64,000 nt of DNA. It comes from Diaporthe sp. PMI_573. Its lineage: Eukaryota > Ascomycota > Sordariomycetes > Diaporthales > Diaporthaceae. Within the stretch, counting starts at the first letter, position 1, and each line of letters starts with the position of its first letter. The translations under genes were made by a program, and so were the position numbers. The stretch spans positions 62,001 to 126,000 of the forward strand of contig JAJTUP010000006.1 in assembly GCA_021399435.1 (NCBI GenBank). The letters run 5' to 3'. Below, piece by piece: positions 21,547-31,148 of the stretch. The notes below the pieces were generated by a model, which did no database searches, was not told where the DNA came from, and saw only the letters and a program-made list of their open reading frames with translations.

Positions 21547-23574
21547 GTTGTGTCTTCAGGTTGCTCTCCGGATATCTTGTGGTGTTGTGGAAGTCAAGAA
21601 GTGGTCGAATGGTGGTCGTTGTGAGTGATGGGTGAATGATTGTTGGGCGGTGTGTGGTCAGGTGCAACCTGAGGGAATATGAGTGTTGGCGACGTGGTCT
21701 AAATAGCGCTTATAGAAGTCGGAGAAGGGAAATACAGCCTGTTATTATACAGGCGCGGATTTTGTGTAGTGAGAAGTCGATAAAGTTGGGATGGCAAGAT
21801 TGAGCATGTAGGCCTGGATTCCAATGAGGCGGCGCATTTGCCATGTGCCGCAGATAAAAGCTGTCTGTTGGTTGGCTGTGGTGGAGCGGGTCTGGTCAAT
21901 CCACGGGCCGCATTCAATCTGGCGGCTACGTGAGTGTTCCTGGCCATGAATTGGGCAGGAAAGTGGATTTATCCGCCATTAAATATCAACAGCAGGACTG
22001 ATGTAAACGCCTCTTACAGTAAATGCATTAACTATATTCTTGAGACCTCATAGAGCACCTTGGATTTACTCTCCGTCCACTCTTTGTTAAATCAAAGGCT
22101 CTCGTTGCACATCGACAGCTACTATTGAAGTCAAGTGCGCCCCTTTTGCTATGGAAATCGTCTCGAAAATTAAGCTGCGGACTTCATGTTGTAGCACTCT
22201 CTTTGGCTCTTATAATATAATTGCGGAAGAGGCGCCTCGTCAACACTAGCTCAAGCTTATGGAGATAGGCTCCCAATCGCAATAATATGGGCGTGTTCCA
22301 GTATATTGGGCAGCGCAGGGCGAAAGATGGCAGGGTACAAAGTATATTAAATAGCATCTTGTCTTGGCAGCCATAGATATCAGCACACTGTATTCCAAAC
22401 TTTCCAAGAATTCTACACGTAATCAAATATTATAAAGCTCAACTAGGCCACTCGGCCTTAAGCATCTATAGCATATTCGAGATTAAGCTTCACATAACAT
22501 AAGTCGTCGTTCTCTCGTAGATCGTGTTCCTCGTATAAGAGACACCTTCACCACCGATCCCGCTCCGGTGAGCAAGAGTGGCCTTGCCGGCGTCAACGGC
22601 TCCACCTTTTACAAACCTTGTTGTGCATGTAGATGAGTCTGGTGTATCGCCCCATATATACTATCTTGCTCCGGCAGTATCAGCATCGGAAGCCACTTAG
22701 CCTCTAGCTTGAGCTAACATAATTGAGGTCCCATATCCTTCCAACACCCACAGAATAGCCCTACAGAGTGACCGCCTTGTCATAATTAGCTCTGAGATCG
22801 GCACCACGAGGCTTTTATCTTCCCTGGACCAACACCCAAACACCAAGCTATTTTGCAGCTTTAAAGCTGCCGACAAGTACCTGTTGAATCTCTGAGGCCA
22901 GTGCTAGACCGTGTCGCTGAGAAGGAGATTCTCATTAGTCAGAGGCTGGATATCAATACACTTTTGCACGGAGAGGCTGATTTTAGGTGGCAGAAGATGG
23001 CCGTCGTGGTAGATGGCCCGGCAAGAATGTGTAACGACTTAACGGCAGTTATATCCCGTCTGGGCAAGGGAAGAGCTGGGTGCGTCTCATTCAAACTTAA
23101 AGTTGAGGCATTCTCTTGGTGGAAATGTTTAGTCCGGTATCTGCTTCTTCTGATATAATAACAAGACGATAGTCAGACTGCGTTTACTCACCATAGTCCC
23201 TTCTTAAGAATGCCTAATCGTTCCAAGCGAATGACTGTGCCGCCTTACAGGTCGTCTTGACCAGCCCTGCATCCAAGCCTCGGAGCCGAAACAGCTTATT
23301 CTCATTTGCATTCGAAACCGCCAAAACGGCACTAGTAACACAACTATTGTTATTGAAGTTTGTTAAACCTTTTTTCTAGCCTCTATACCGAAACTTCTCC
23401 ACCAGCATCACATTCAAGTACGTCACAAGGAAAGTAGATGAAGAAGAGTGCTACAGGAGGGCCCTACAGGCCAACGTGTAGCCAACGCTGGCAGGAATGG
23501 GAAATATCTTATCTAGGGCTTCATGATAACCAGGGGTCAGACTATAGGTAAGATTAAATTTTGTGGTCCCAACT
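21547..23574. other. AT-rich gene-poor DNA with a possible ORF relic
   Basis: No intact gene. A plus-strand frame at 22901-23158 (85 codons, including AVVVDGPARMCNDLTAVISR and GKGRAGCVSF) reads like a fragment of a real protein but has no partner exons; I do not name it. The rest shows no repeat or RNA gene that I can recognise. Confidence 0.35.
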
Positions 23575-23852
23575 GTTAGGTTTGCTGCGCCCCTTAGGAT
23601 GATAAGGAGGAGTCAGCCAACCAACATGTGGACTGCGGATAGCCCTCGCGCGAAGGCCGCGATATGTGAGGGTAGAGCTAGACCAGAAGGCAAGTCCGTC
23701 GTGAAGGAGGGGGCGTTCGTATAGTATCGGCGGCCTCCAGTCCAGCCAGGAGGGCGCGGCCAGACCAAAACGGGCGCGCTGGACGGGTGCTGCTGTGTAC
23801 GCTAAGGAAACGGTGGATAGCTCTTTACAGAGGAGAGGAAAAAGGAAACAAA
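23575..23852 (-). repeat. 5S-linked GC-rich repeat, copy B
   Basis: On the minus strand this follows directly after the 5S 3' end (23853). It shares blocks with copies A (29745-30004) and C (24010-24260): an ACCGTTTCC-type block, CGCCCGTTTTGGTCTGGC, a CGCGGCCTTCGCGCG-like block, and the terminal CATGTTGGTTGGCTG. No protein is evident. It looks like a short non-autonomous element or remnant. Confidence 0.5.
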
Positions 23853-24008
23853 ACATACAGCACCGGGTATTCGCTGGTCGTCACCGACCCAACTACTAAT
23901 CCAGCGATTAGAAGTGCGACATGTGTTTGAAGATATACCGCAGATTCCTGAGGATGGTGTCGTCACGTTTGTGATGCTGATTTCAGAGTGTTGAGGATGA
24001 CACAAAAC
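23853..24008 (-). pseudogene. Chimeric 5S rRNA pseudogene (3' half of 5S fused to unrelated DNA)
   Basis: The 58 nt from 23910 down to 23853 are identical to the 3' half of the intact 5S gene at 30009-30127. Upstream on the minus strand the sequence switches abruptly to unrelated DNA (24008-23911), which is shared with the decayed copy at 18679-18776. The same junction in both copies shows the chimera was duplicated as a unit. It lacks the 5S start, so it is not a functional 5S gene. Confidence 0.8.
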
Positions 24009-24009
24009 A

Positions 24010-24260
24010 GAGCATTGTGTACCGGTCCTTGACCGTTTGGCGCAGCGCCCTTCTAGCCCGCCCGTTTAGGTCTGGCTGTGCCCATCTGGCCGACGGAGGC
24101 CTCCGCTGCTATTTGAACCCCCCCTTCTTTATGGTGGCCTCGCCTTGTGGCCTGAGTCTGCCGTCATATATCCTGGCCCTTGTCGGCCGGGCTGCCCGTG
24201 GCCTATATGTTGGTTGGCTGGCTCCTGCTTGTTAGCTAAAGGGGCTTCGTACGACCCGTG
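24010..24260 (+). repeat. 5S-linked GC-rich repeat, copy C (inverted relative to B)
   Basis: Plus-strand sequence with the block order of copy B: GACCGTTTGGCGCAGCGCCC, CGCCCGTTTAGGTCTGGC, GGCCGGGCTGCCCGTGGCC, then ATGTTGGTTGGCTGGCTCC. Copies B and C flank the chimeric 5S fragment head to head. No 5S head precedes copy C. Confidence 0.45.
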
Positions 24261-25496
24261 GCTCGGGTGTGAGCTATATGTACGGTTGGAAGGAATGTTC
24301 GAATAGAGAGATCAAATACTAGCTGATATTTTGGTCTATACCGCAGTGGCACCTTCCACCACGAGTCGTTACAATAAAATATGCATTTCAATCAACCAGT
24401 CTTAATAAGACGCGTCAAGCCGACCGACCTGTTTTGACAGTCTTGGGATTTTTTAGATGAGTTATTGAAATAATTATAACTCGCGGAACACTTCTCACAT
24501 ATAACTCTGTGCATTGAGTACGACATGAAACGGAACGACGCGCACCGATTTATGGTCGCTTACGTCTGTGGTACAGACGGTCGCTGACCCTACCTAGCCA
24601 GCCCATGCTCGTAATTCTGGCCGTGTCTACGAAGAAACCCTACCAGGCTCGGGGATGGTGGCATTGGGTTGGGTCTCAGATGAGGTCTCGGTTGGCTAAG
24701 GTCTGTTGCGAACTGATCTCTGATTCTTCTAGGCTCTTAATCTCATCCTCCAAATATTCAATGATTCGACTGCTGGTAACCAATTTACACTAAGTTATAT
24801 AGCTACTTTTGTCAACTGTATTCAGCAATTGATCCAATCTATGAATGACTCAGGACTTGTTTAAAGTGTTGCAACCATTGCTCGTATCAGTATTGAGTGA
24901 TGTGGCTCGTTCGAAATATTATTCCTACTTCCAGCAAAAAATACCAAACGTTCTGTGAATGGAATCAAAAAGGACAATTCCTGAATCAACTGCGTCACAT
25001 GCCGTGTAAGCACCCCGAGGCTAGCAGGACATGCTCGCATGAATATGTTAATTCACGTTATTGTCTTACTCGGAAGAGCCTGACGCCGGCACCGCACTAG
25101 CCTATGTCTTAGAATTAAAACGTTCAGAGATTGGGAGTTGAATCAATGCTCCATAATTTCCAGCTGGCTTCAGAAAGCCTGGTCCAATTTTGCAACTTAG
25201 GGTAACGTTCCTGACGTAATGGTCGTCTCGTGTGATAGATCTCAGAACTGAGGACAACGCCTAGACTTATTTGATTGGAACGATTACAACTTCATAGTGA
25301 GATCTAGAATCCTTGCAGATACCATTGGCTCAGCAGTATTATGCCCAAATTCGAAGTACAACCTTCGAAGGTTCATTTATTGAAGACACAGAGTTGAGAA
25401 AGCATCAGTGTGACCAGACCGGAGACCACCTCCTGTTACCCACTTCCTTCGCTCACAACCCCCTATACAGTGCTCTTCTGGTATGCCTTCGCATTA
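24261..25496. other. AT-rich gene-poor DNA
   Basis: I see no supportable gene, RNA gene or clear repeat. Short frames on the plus strand have AT-biased codons and no motifs. Confidence 0.35.
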
Positions 25497-26565
25497 TCAC
25501 ACTATAGCCTTATAACCAAGCTCCCGATTCACAGCAGCAAGAATTCCTTCGAATTCCGTCGTCTCTGCTGAACGTTGAAGATGGAACCTTGCCATCCAGC
25601 CTATCACCTCGGCCTTAGGTATCGATGTGTTCTTCCCAACAGAGGCTAGGTAGCGTTTTAGATAGGCAGCAGCATCACCGAGATCGTAGGGTCGGGCATT
25701 GAGGAGGCCACTGCCCGCGAGCCGATCGACTTTGCAACAGAAGGCATAGTTCCATGGAGCAGCAACAACCTTGAGGCCTGACGCTTCGAAGACAAGTTCG
25801 TTCTGAGCGATTGCTTCTGAGGTCAGGGAGTTACGAAGATCGATAGGCATGAAGACAATGGTGCGGTTATTCAACCATGCCGTTTCCAGCTTCTTGTCCT
25901 TCTTCTGTGCCGCCATGGCAGCGGCTGTGATGAGTTCGTACTCTTGCTGACCAAAGTTGTTGTTGAAGAAATCGAAATCGTGTGTCGTATTGCGGGAACG
26001 CAAGGCCATGCAATTAACAGCGCCTCCGACAGCCACAATCGTCAGGTTTCCTCCCTTTTTGTTGATGTAATCTGCTGCGTTCTTCAAGGCCTTTTCTAAT
26101 GTTGCACTATCCAGGGCACTCTCGGCAGACTGCGAACATCATTGTCAGTTTCCCTCCTTTCGCAGAGACAATTGAAAAAGTAGAAACGACCAGATCCGAG
26201 GTCTTCACTTGCAGGTAGCCGATACCTCCTGTAGAAAACACGTGATCGGTGAATACATCCACGATTAGAGTGTAGGTGTGTGCATGAATGTGTATTGCAC
26301 CAAGCCAGAAACGCTGGAACTTCTGTCCCTGGCCATGCCAATCCAAGGTGTGAACCTCGGAGGCCACCAATCTGATATCTTTATCCTCAGATTTCTTCGC
26401 GGAGGCCTTGGACCATCCCTTCCCAAGCGCAGCAACGTCTCCATAATATTGTGTTTGGTGGATTTGAATGACTATCATGAATGACTTACTTGTTCGCCAG
26501 GCACTCTCCGAGGTGCCAGCTCCTTCAAAGCTTGAGTGCTTCGACGCGTCTTCCAGCTTGACCAT
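25497..26565 (-). CDS. Nucleotidyltransferase-fold protein with N-terminal extension
   Basis: Exon 2 (26129-25497) encodes a domain with NTase-superfamily signatures: IVAVGGAVNCMALRSRNT (GG motif) followed by HDFDFF (hDxD metal site), then a helical region ending KVVAAPWNYAFCCKVDRLAG. This is the layout of AbiEii/MNT-type minimal nucleotidyltransferases, found also in fungi. A 79-bp intron (26208-26130; GTGAAG..CTGAC..CGCAG) joins it in phase 0 to an upstream frame containing HTLDWHGQGQKFQRFW and TGGIGYLQ. The start at 26565 (MVKLEDASKHSSFEG) is the least certain part: a strong GTAAGT follows SAWRT at about 26491, so another intron may exist. About 329 aa as modelled. Divergent from the conserved gene at 27226. 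Substrate unknown. Confidence 0.6.
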
Positions 26566-27225
26566 GCTTGACCCATTGTCAGTACGTGAGATTGTAGCGT
26601 TAGGAGATAGTCGACGCAAGGATCAGGTATAAAAATTGTGAATCTGGGATGAATGCAATGGATCTTAGGTCTAGTTAGAATGAAATACTTGATCGTGTTG
26701 TATCCAAGCCATCTTATATTCGATAGAACTCCATCCGGGTGCCCATCATGATATATGCACGCGTCTAAGAGTCGAGACCATTAGTGAGGGTCGTCCGAGA
26801 AGTCTGATTCGCATGCTACAGGGTTGTATTGAGCTATTTTAATGTTTCTGTTGGTAATGAAGGCCGAGGTCATGGGCTGGCTCGTTTCGTGTGCTTGGAA
26901 GCGGTCCCAATTGCGTGTGTGCCATGGCCGGGGGAGAACCAACACAAGATTTCAGCCGCTCCAGACGGTCGTAACGACCCACCTGTGCCTCGAGAATGCA
27001 GACTCGGACTGTGCCACAGTCCTAGCGGCTAACCGCCCGACCATGCTAGAGCCAACAGCGCTAATCCTTCAAAATTGGATTTTTCACTTTGCAGTTCAGG
27101 TCATTCTCGACAGCAGAAATACACTCACTACTAGTACCACCTTGCACGACACAGACGACCATACTTTTCTATACTCACCACAGTCATTTTCTTTTCACAT
27201 CTCCTCCGACATCGGAGACCTCATC
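26566..27225. promoter_or_regulatory. Shared divergent promoter region
   Basis: 660 bp between the NTase-fold gene and the 27226 gene. The plus-strand frame stays open upstream to 26842, but codon use and content there do not look coding, so I start the right-hand gene at 27226. No specific sites recognised. Confidence 0.35.
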
Positions 27226-27822
27226 ATGAAGACGATGCGGTCATTCTTCACCAAATCCCCAGCACCGGACATTCGGTCCCAGGACAGTCACTCACCACCC
27301 AAACGTCCGCCGACTGTATCCTGGATCTTAGAACATCGCGCAGAGCTGCAAAGCCAAAATGCATCGACGAAAGGCAGAACGCCCCTGGCATCACTATATC
27401 GCATATACGAATACTTTATAGCAGGCAATGTCGCTGGCATACGGACCGAGGTTGAGTTCTTCTTTAACCAGCCGTCGTGGACACTCGCCGAGATTCCCGA
27501 TCCAAAAGATCCCGATCCCGAACGGTATGCTGTGTTGGCTGTACTTCCACACTACATGGCTCATGCATTCAATCGGCTTATCGAACGAGGGCTTCCTAGG
27601 GGCAGTCCAGCGATTATTATGGGCGACGCTGTGGAGGCAGAGCTTAAAAGCAGACCTGTAGTGCTCGAAAAGGAGCCGAAATGGGTCGCCCACGTACCGA
27701 GGACGCAGAAGACCTTGGTTATCCCCGATAAGAATGGTGCCACGCCTCCAGAGAATGCGAGAAGTGACAAGTTTGTAGCCATGAATATCATCGCAGTGGC
27801 GCCTTATCTTGCCTTCGTTTAG
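27226..27822 (+). CDS. Conserved fungal protein of unknown function
   Basis: I chose ATG 27226 (MKTMRSFFTKSPAPD), which gives 198 aa; the longer open frame begins in non-coding-looking sequence. Features: a basic, Pro-rich start, a helical region with AELQSQNAS and YRIYEYFIAGN, then RYAVLAVLPHYMAHAFNRLIERGLP and a C-terminal block WVAHVPRTQKTLVIP and DKFVAMNIIAVAPYLAFV. The ordered C-terminal half looks like a conserved domain, but I cannot name it. No signal peptide; the hydrophobic end is too short to call a membrane helix. It shares a divergent promoter with the NTase-fold gene, so co-expression is possible. Confidence 0.6.
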   Translation: MKTMRSFFTKSPAPDIRSQDSHSPPKRPPTVSWILEHRAELQSQNASTKGRTPLASLYRIYEYFIAGNVAGIRTEVEFFFNQPSWTLAEIPDPKDPDPERYAVLAVLPHYMAHAFNRLIERGLPRGSPAIIMGDAVEAELKSRPVVLEKEPKWVAHVPRTQKTLVIPDKNGATPPENARSDKFVAMNIIAVAPYLAFV

Positions 27823-28382
27823 GTCTGAATGTCCGCTGGGCGCTAGAAACCTGGCATGCCTGGGGCTCTGGAGAGAGGGGAAACGGGACATCACGAAGCT
27901 GGAAGGATACCTGGGCACATGAGTGGGGACTGGGCATACTATGTATCTGCCATATCTATCAACTCCCTGCCACACCAGGCTGTGACAGAACAGGGTTCTT
28001 AATCTAGCTTTAGAATACCTTGTTTGTCACCTCAGTCGACATCGAAGCTCACATCAAAGTGGAAGTCAGGTTGTGATAGTGCGTTGCGCGGTTGCCTAGC
28101 ATAACGACAGAGTGTCCAAATCCATATTACGCAGGCGGGGGCGTTTGGTGTGTTGGGGGCGAATTTGTCATAGCGCCAACAGGTCAAATTTGTGGGCCCC
28201 CTAAGCGATCTCTACTCAGTGACCAGTGCTAGTGCACAACCTCTGCAGGTAATCTGCCTAGACATCAACCGACGCTCAGTTTTCGACCCTGTTGCTGCCC
28301 TGCCGCCCACGTCATCCACTTCAGTCAGCAGCGCCCAAAAGTATTCGATCTCGCGGGATAAGCTGCCTCCCCCGTTGAACCG
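27823..28382. other. Intergenic, nothing recognised
   Basis: Contains the 3' flank of the 27226 gene and the promoter of the phosphoesterase. No motif stands out. Confidence 0.35.
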
Positions 28383-29336
28383 ATGGCTTCCATGTTTGGT
28401 CAACGGCCTGGCGGACTGGAAGCGATCCTGCAACGGCCCCGCCCAAGCATTTGGCAGCAGTTCCGACGCAACCCCTACGTGTTTCTATCAAGAGTGGTCT
28501 ATGAGAGGTGGCTGAGGTGCGCCACGCCCGCTCAACCACTGTCAGACGCTATTTCGGTCGTATGCGTCTCGGACACTCACAACAGCCAGCCCGTGCTCCC
28601 TAATGGAGATATACTCATCCATGCCGGGGATCTGACACAGTCAGGCTCTTTCGGGGAGACGCAGGCTGCACTTGACTGGCTCAAGAGTCAACCGCACCGG
28701 CACAAGATTGTGATAGCGGGTAACCACGATCTGTTACTTGACCCGTCTTTGGACGATGGTCCCAGGAATTCGAATAACAAGGACGTGGGGCTGCAGCGCG
28801 CACAGCTCGAGTGGGGAGATCTGACTTACCTTCAGGATGCCACCACAGAATTACAGTGTACCAATGGCCGGCGAATCCGCATATATGGAAGTCCCTGGTC
28901 TTGTCAACATGGCAACTGGGCTTTCCAGTACCCAAGATCAGAGGGCAAGTCACAATGGTCGAATGCGATACCTAATAACACCGACATTCTCGTTACTCAT
29001 GGGCCACCCCGGGCGCATCTTGACATCCTCAGACTTGGTTGTACCGGTTTGCTTAGCGAGTTATGGAGGGTTCAGCCGGCGCTGCATATATTCGGTCATG
29101 TTCATGAGGGTTATGGCAAGGAATGGGTGGACTTTGATTGCGTTCAGGAGGCATATGAGCGAGTTGTCATTGCTGATGGGGGAATGTGGAATTTTCTCCG
29201 TCTCTTTGGGTTGTTTCTATGTCTATGTTGCAGGCTTCGCCCTTTGCGAGAGTCTAAGTGTCTGCTTGTCAATCCTTGCGCTGTTGGAGGACTCAGAGAT
29301 GAAAAGAGACGCGAGCCGATCAAAGTCTTGATATAA
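28383..29336 (+). CDS. Calcineurin-like metallophosphoesterase
   Basis: Single-exon gene of 317 aa. The five metal-binding blocks of the fold appear in order: SDTHN (about residue 64), GDLTQ (with the preceding ILIHA), GNHD (about 113), THGPP and GHVHEGYG. Such enzymes hydrolyse phosphomonoesters or diesters with two metal ions. The SDTHN/GNHD/THGPP/GHVHEGYG set matches the MPPED-like group seen in many fungi. The last 60 residues include a hydrophobic Cys/Leu-rich stretch (LFGLFLCLCCRL) that may be a membrane anchor or a peripheral helix. Physiological substrate unknown. Stop 29336; next feature downstream is repeat copy A. Confidence 0.9.
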   Translation: MASMFGQRPGGLEAILQRPRPSIWQQFRRNPYVFLSRVVYERWLRCATPAQPLSDAISVVCVSDTHNSQPVLPNGDILIHAGDLTQSGSFGETQAALDWLKSQPHRHKIVIAGNHDLLLDPSLDDGPRNSNNKDVGLQRAQLEWGDLTYLQDATTELQCTNGRRIRIYGSPWSCQHGNWAFQYPRSEGKSQWSNAIPNNTDILVTHGPPRAHLDILRLGCTGLLSELWRVQPALHIFGHVHEGYGKEWVDFDCVQEAYERVVIADGGMWNFLRLFGLFLCLCCRLRPLRESKCLLVNPCAVGGLRDEKRREPIKVLI

Positions 29337-29744
29337 GAGTAATATGGCCTTTCCTGACCCGCGGTCGCCAAGCTGCTGCCGCCGGTGGCACACACTGGCA
29401 TGTTTAGCAAAGCATCACTTCGTGAGACCTAGCGCAAGTTCCGCGAGTCATTATGAGTCATGCTGCAATATGCCTGACGCCAGCAAGTAGATGACATCGC
29501 CGTCGCCAACTCTAATGCTTGAATAACTTGTCTGTGTCACTTTGAAGACATGATCAAACGTAGACGTCGCTAGCCTAATTCGGCTCCCAGCTCCCATTCC
29601 GTCTTCTAGACCAGCAGTAATTGAGTGCTGGCCTGTGGCGGGCACAATCGAATTCAAGGGAGCGTGAACTACTTACGACGTATGGTGACTGTGAGTATAG
29701 CCTGTCTTTTTTTGCCCCCTGTAGTAACTGTAGGGCGGTTTACT

Positions 29745-30004
29745 AGTGAGAAGCGGCTACCCAACCAACACATAAGCCGCGGGCAGCTCGTGCGCGAAGG
29801 CCGTGATGAAGGGCACACGCGGTGCCACAAGGCAAAACGGGTTGGACAGGCGTTGCAATATACAGTAGGGAAACGGTAATCAGGCCACGTAGGCCGGGCC
29901 AGGCGCGGCCGGCCGTCCTCCTTGACCACCGAGAGGGAGGCCAAAACAGCGACGACAAATAATCCAGTAAATTGGGGTTCTGCCAAAACCGAACTAAAAG
30001 TAGC
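29745..30004 (-). repeat. 5S-linked GC-rich repeat, copy A
   Basis: It begins on the minus strand right after the terminator T-run of the intact 5S gene. It shares blocks with copies B and C, including ACCGTTTCCCTACTGTATA, CACGGCCTTCGCGC and the terminal TATGTGTTGGTTGGGTA. Followed on the minus strand by an A-run (GGGGGCAAAAAAAG, about 29724-29711), which could be a poly(A)-like tail. Origin uncertain. Confidence 0.45.
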
Positions 30005-30008
30005 AAAA

Positions 30009-30127
30009 ACATACAGCACCGGGTATTCGCTGGTCGTCACCGACCCAACTACTAATCCAGCGATTATAGGCTTGACTATGGGAGAGCGGACGGGATCCCG
30101 TATTTTCCTATATCTATGGCCGTATGT
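30009..30127 (-). rRNA. 5S ribosomal RNA gene (intact)
   Basis: 119 nt on the minus strand. The 5' end ACATACGGCCATAG and the 3' end GGTGCTGTATGT can pair as helix I. Internal landmarks are the ATCCCGTCCGCTCTCCCAT loop region, AGTAGTTGGGTCGGTGACGA, and CCAGCGAATACCCGGTGC, all typical of Pezizomycotina 5S rRNA. A T-run (TTTTTG, complement of 30009-30004) follows as a Pol III terminator. A TATA-like box lies at the expected upstream distance. Single dispersed 5S genes outside the rDNA are normal in this group. The one ambiguity is the exact mature end within 1-2 nt. Confidence 0.93.
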
Positions 30128-30150
30128 GCTTGAGTTGTGGGTAAGGTGGA

Positions 30151-30158
30151 TTATATAT
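30151..30158 (-). promoter_or_regulatory. TATA-like box of the 5S rRNA gene
   Basis: ATATATAA on the minus strand, 24-31 bp upstream of the 5S start at 30127. An upstream TATA near -29 is a known requirement for 5S genes in Neurospora-type fungi. Confidence 0.7.
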
Positions 30159-31148
30159 GCGGGTAAGCTGACTCAAGAGGCTCTGGAGGCCATCGTTGAA
30201 TGGCGATCCATGCTGGGACTCCACCAGATTCATCAGCGACGGAGCCATACCTAATTGAGAGGATTTGGGAGAGTCATTTGCTAACTTAAGTGCGTTGATC
30301 CATGGTCGATATATCAAACGATAGAGAGCCGACGTCGTGAACGCGGGAGTAGACAAGTCTGGTTCGCATCGAATCAAGGTACGCTTGCACAGCTTAAGGC
30401 AAAAGTCATAATTCTCGAGAATTGCGTCTCCGTTTAATAGGAAGAACTATTTGAGAGATAGGATAATCATTCCACTTACCTACGTTGAAGAGGAATACCT
30501 CCAGGGCCGTAAACGGCTTGGGTTGAGGCTGAAGACGGAAACGGCCGTAAAGCCCGGCCGGCGATTTCACGCCTACGTCTTGACTCCGCTCGCATAAAGT
30601 CCGTTCGTCCCACATCTCTTTCTCTCAACTCACAGATGAGACTCAGCACACATTCAAGCCATCCTTGATGCTTTGACTTCGCGTGCGAAACACATCTCAT
30701 CTTAGAAGAGGCAACTGCTTCCAATCCGAGGCCGTCCGGTCCGGCGCCAATCTACTCACCGGGGCCGGTCGATGTAGCATTTGTTCAACCTCCGCGGATT
30801 CTCCGGACCCCCCAACCCCCTGCATGCATGCTCTCATTGGGTCATTCCTCGCCGGGTACTAATGTTAGCCTTACACATGCTCTGCTCTGGGCCGCGCCCC
30901 GAACCAGGTGACGCGGGTAGGGAGACAACTCGGCAAGCGACTAATCGCTTGAAGGATCATGGATGACCGGCATGCTTGACCGCGATCGGTTTGGCGTGTA
31001 AGCCTCCGTTGCGCGGTGCAAGTGCAAGACCTCTATAAAAGTAACCTCTCCCCACCATGAGTCTTGAATGTTTGCAAGTGTCTTCCAGCACAGACATCAA
31101 GCGACACCAATTCACATTACATATATCTGCACGCTTCTCTACACGAGT
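30159..31148. other. Intergenic; ends in the FAD-monooxygenase promoter
   Basis: No convincing gene. Minus-strand frames at 30406-30724 lack motifs. The last 120 bp hold the TATA box and leader of the monooxygenase gene. Confidence 0.35.
31034..31040 (+). promoter_or_regulatory. TATA box of the FAD monooxygenase gene
   Basis: TATAAAA at 31034-31040, about 110 bp upstream of the ATG at 31149, leaving room for a leader of about 80 nt. Confidence 0.5.

Noticed and set aside
24017..24235. Frame in repeat copy C resembling the frame in copy A (ARGLYVGW-like end)
   Set aside because: The shared peptide ends reflect shared DNA repeats; frames are short, interrupted and differ elsewhere, so no protein is claimed.
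26842..27225. In-frame upstream extension of the 27226 gene (128 codons)
   Set aside because: Sequence reads as non-coding promoter; the Met at 27226 begins the compositionally coding part.
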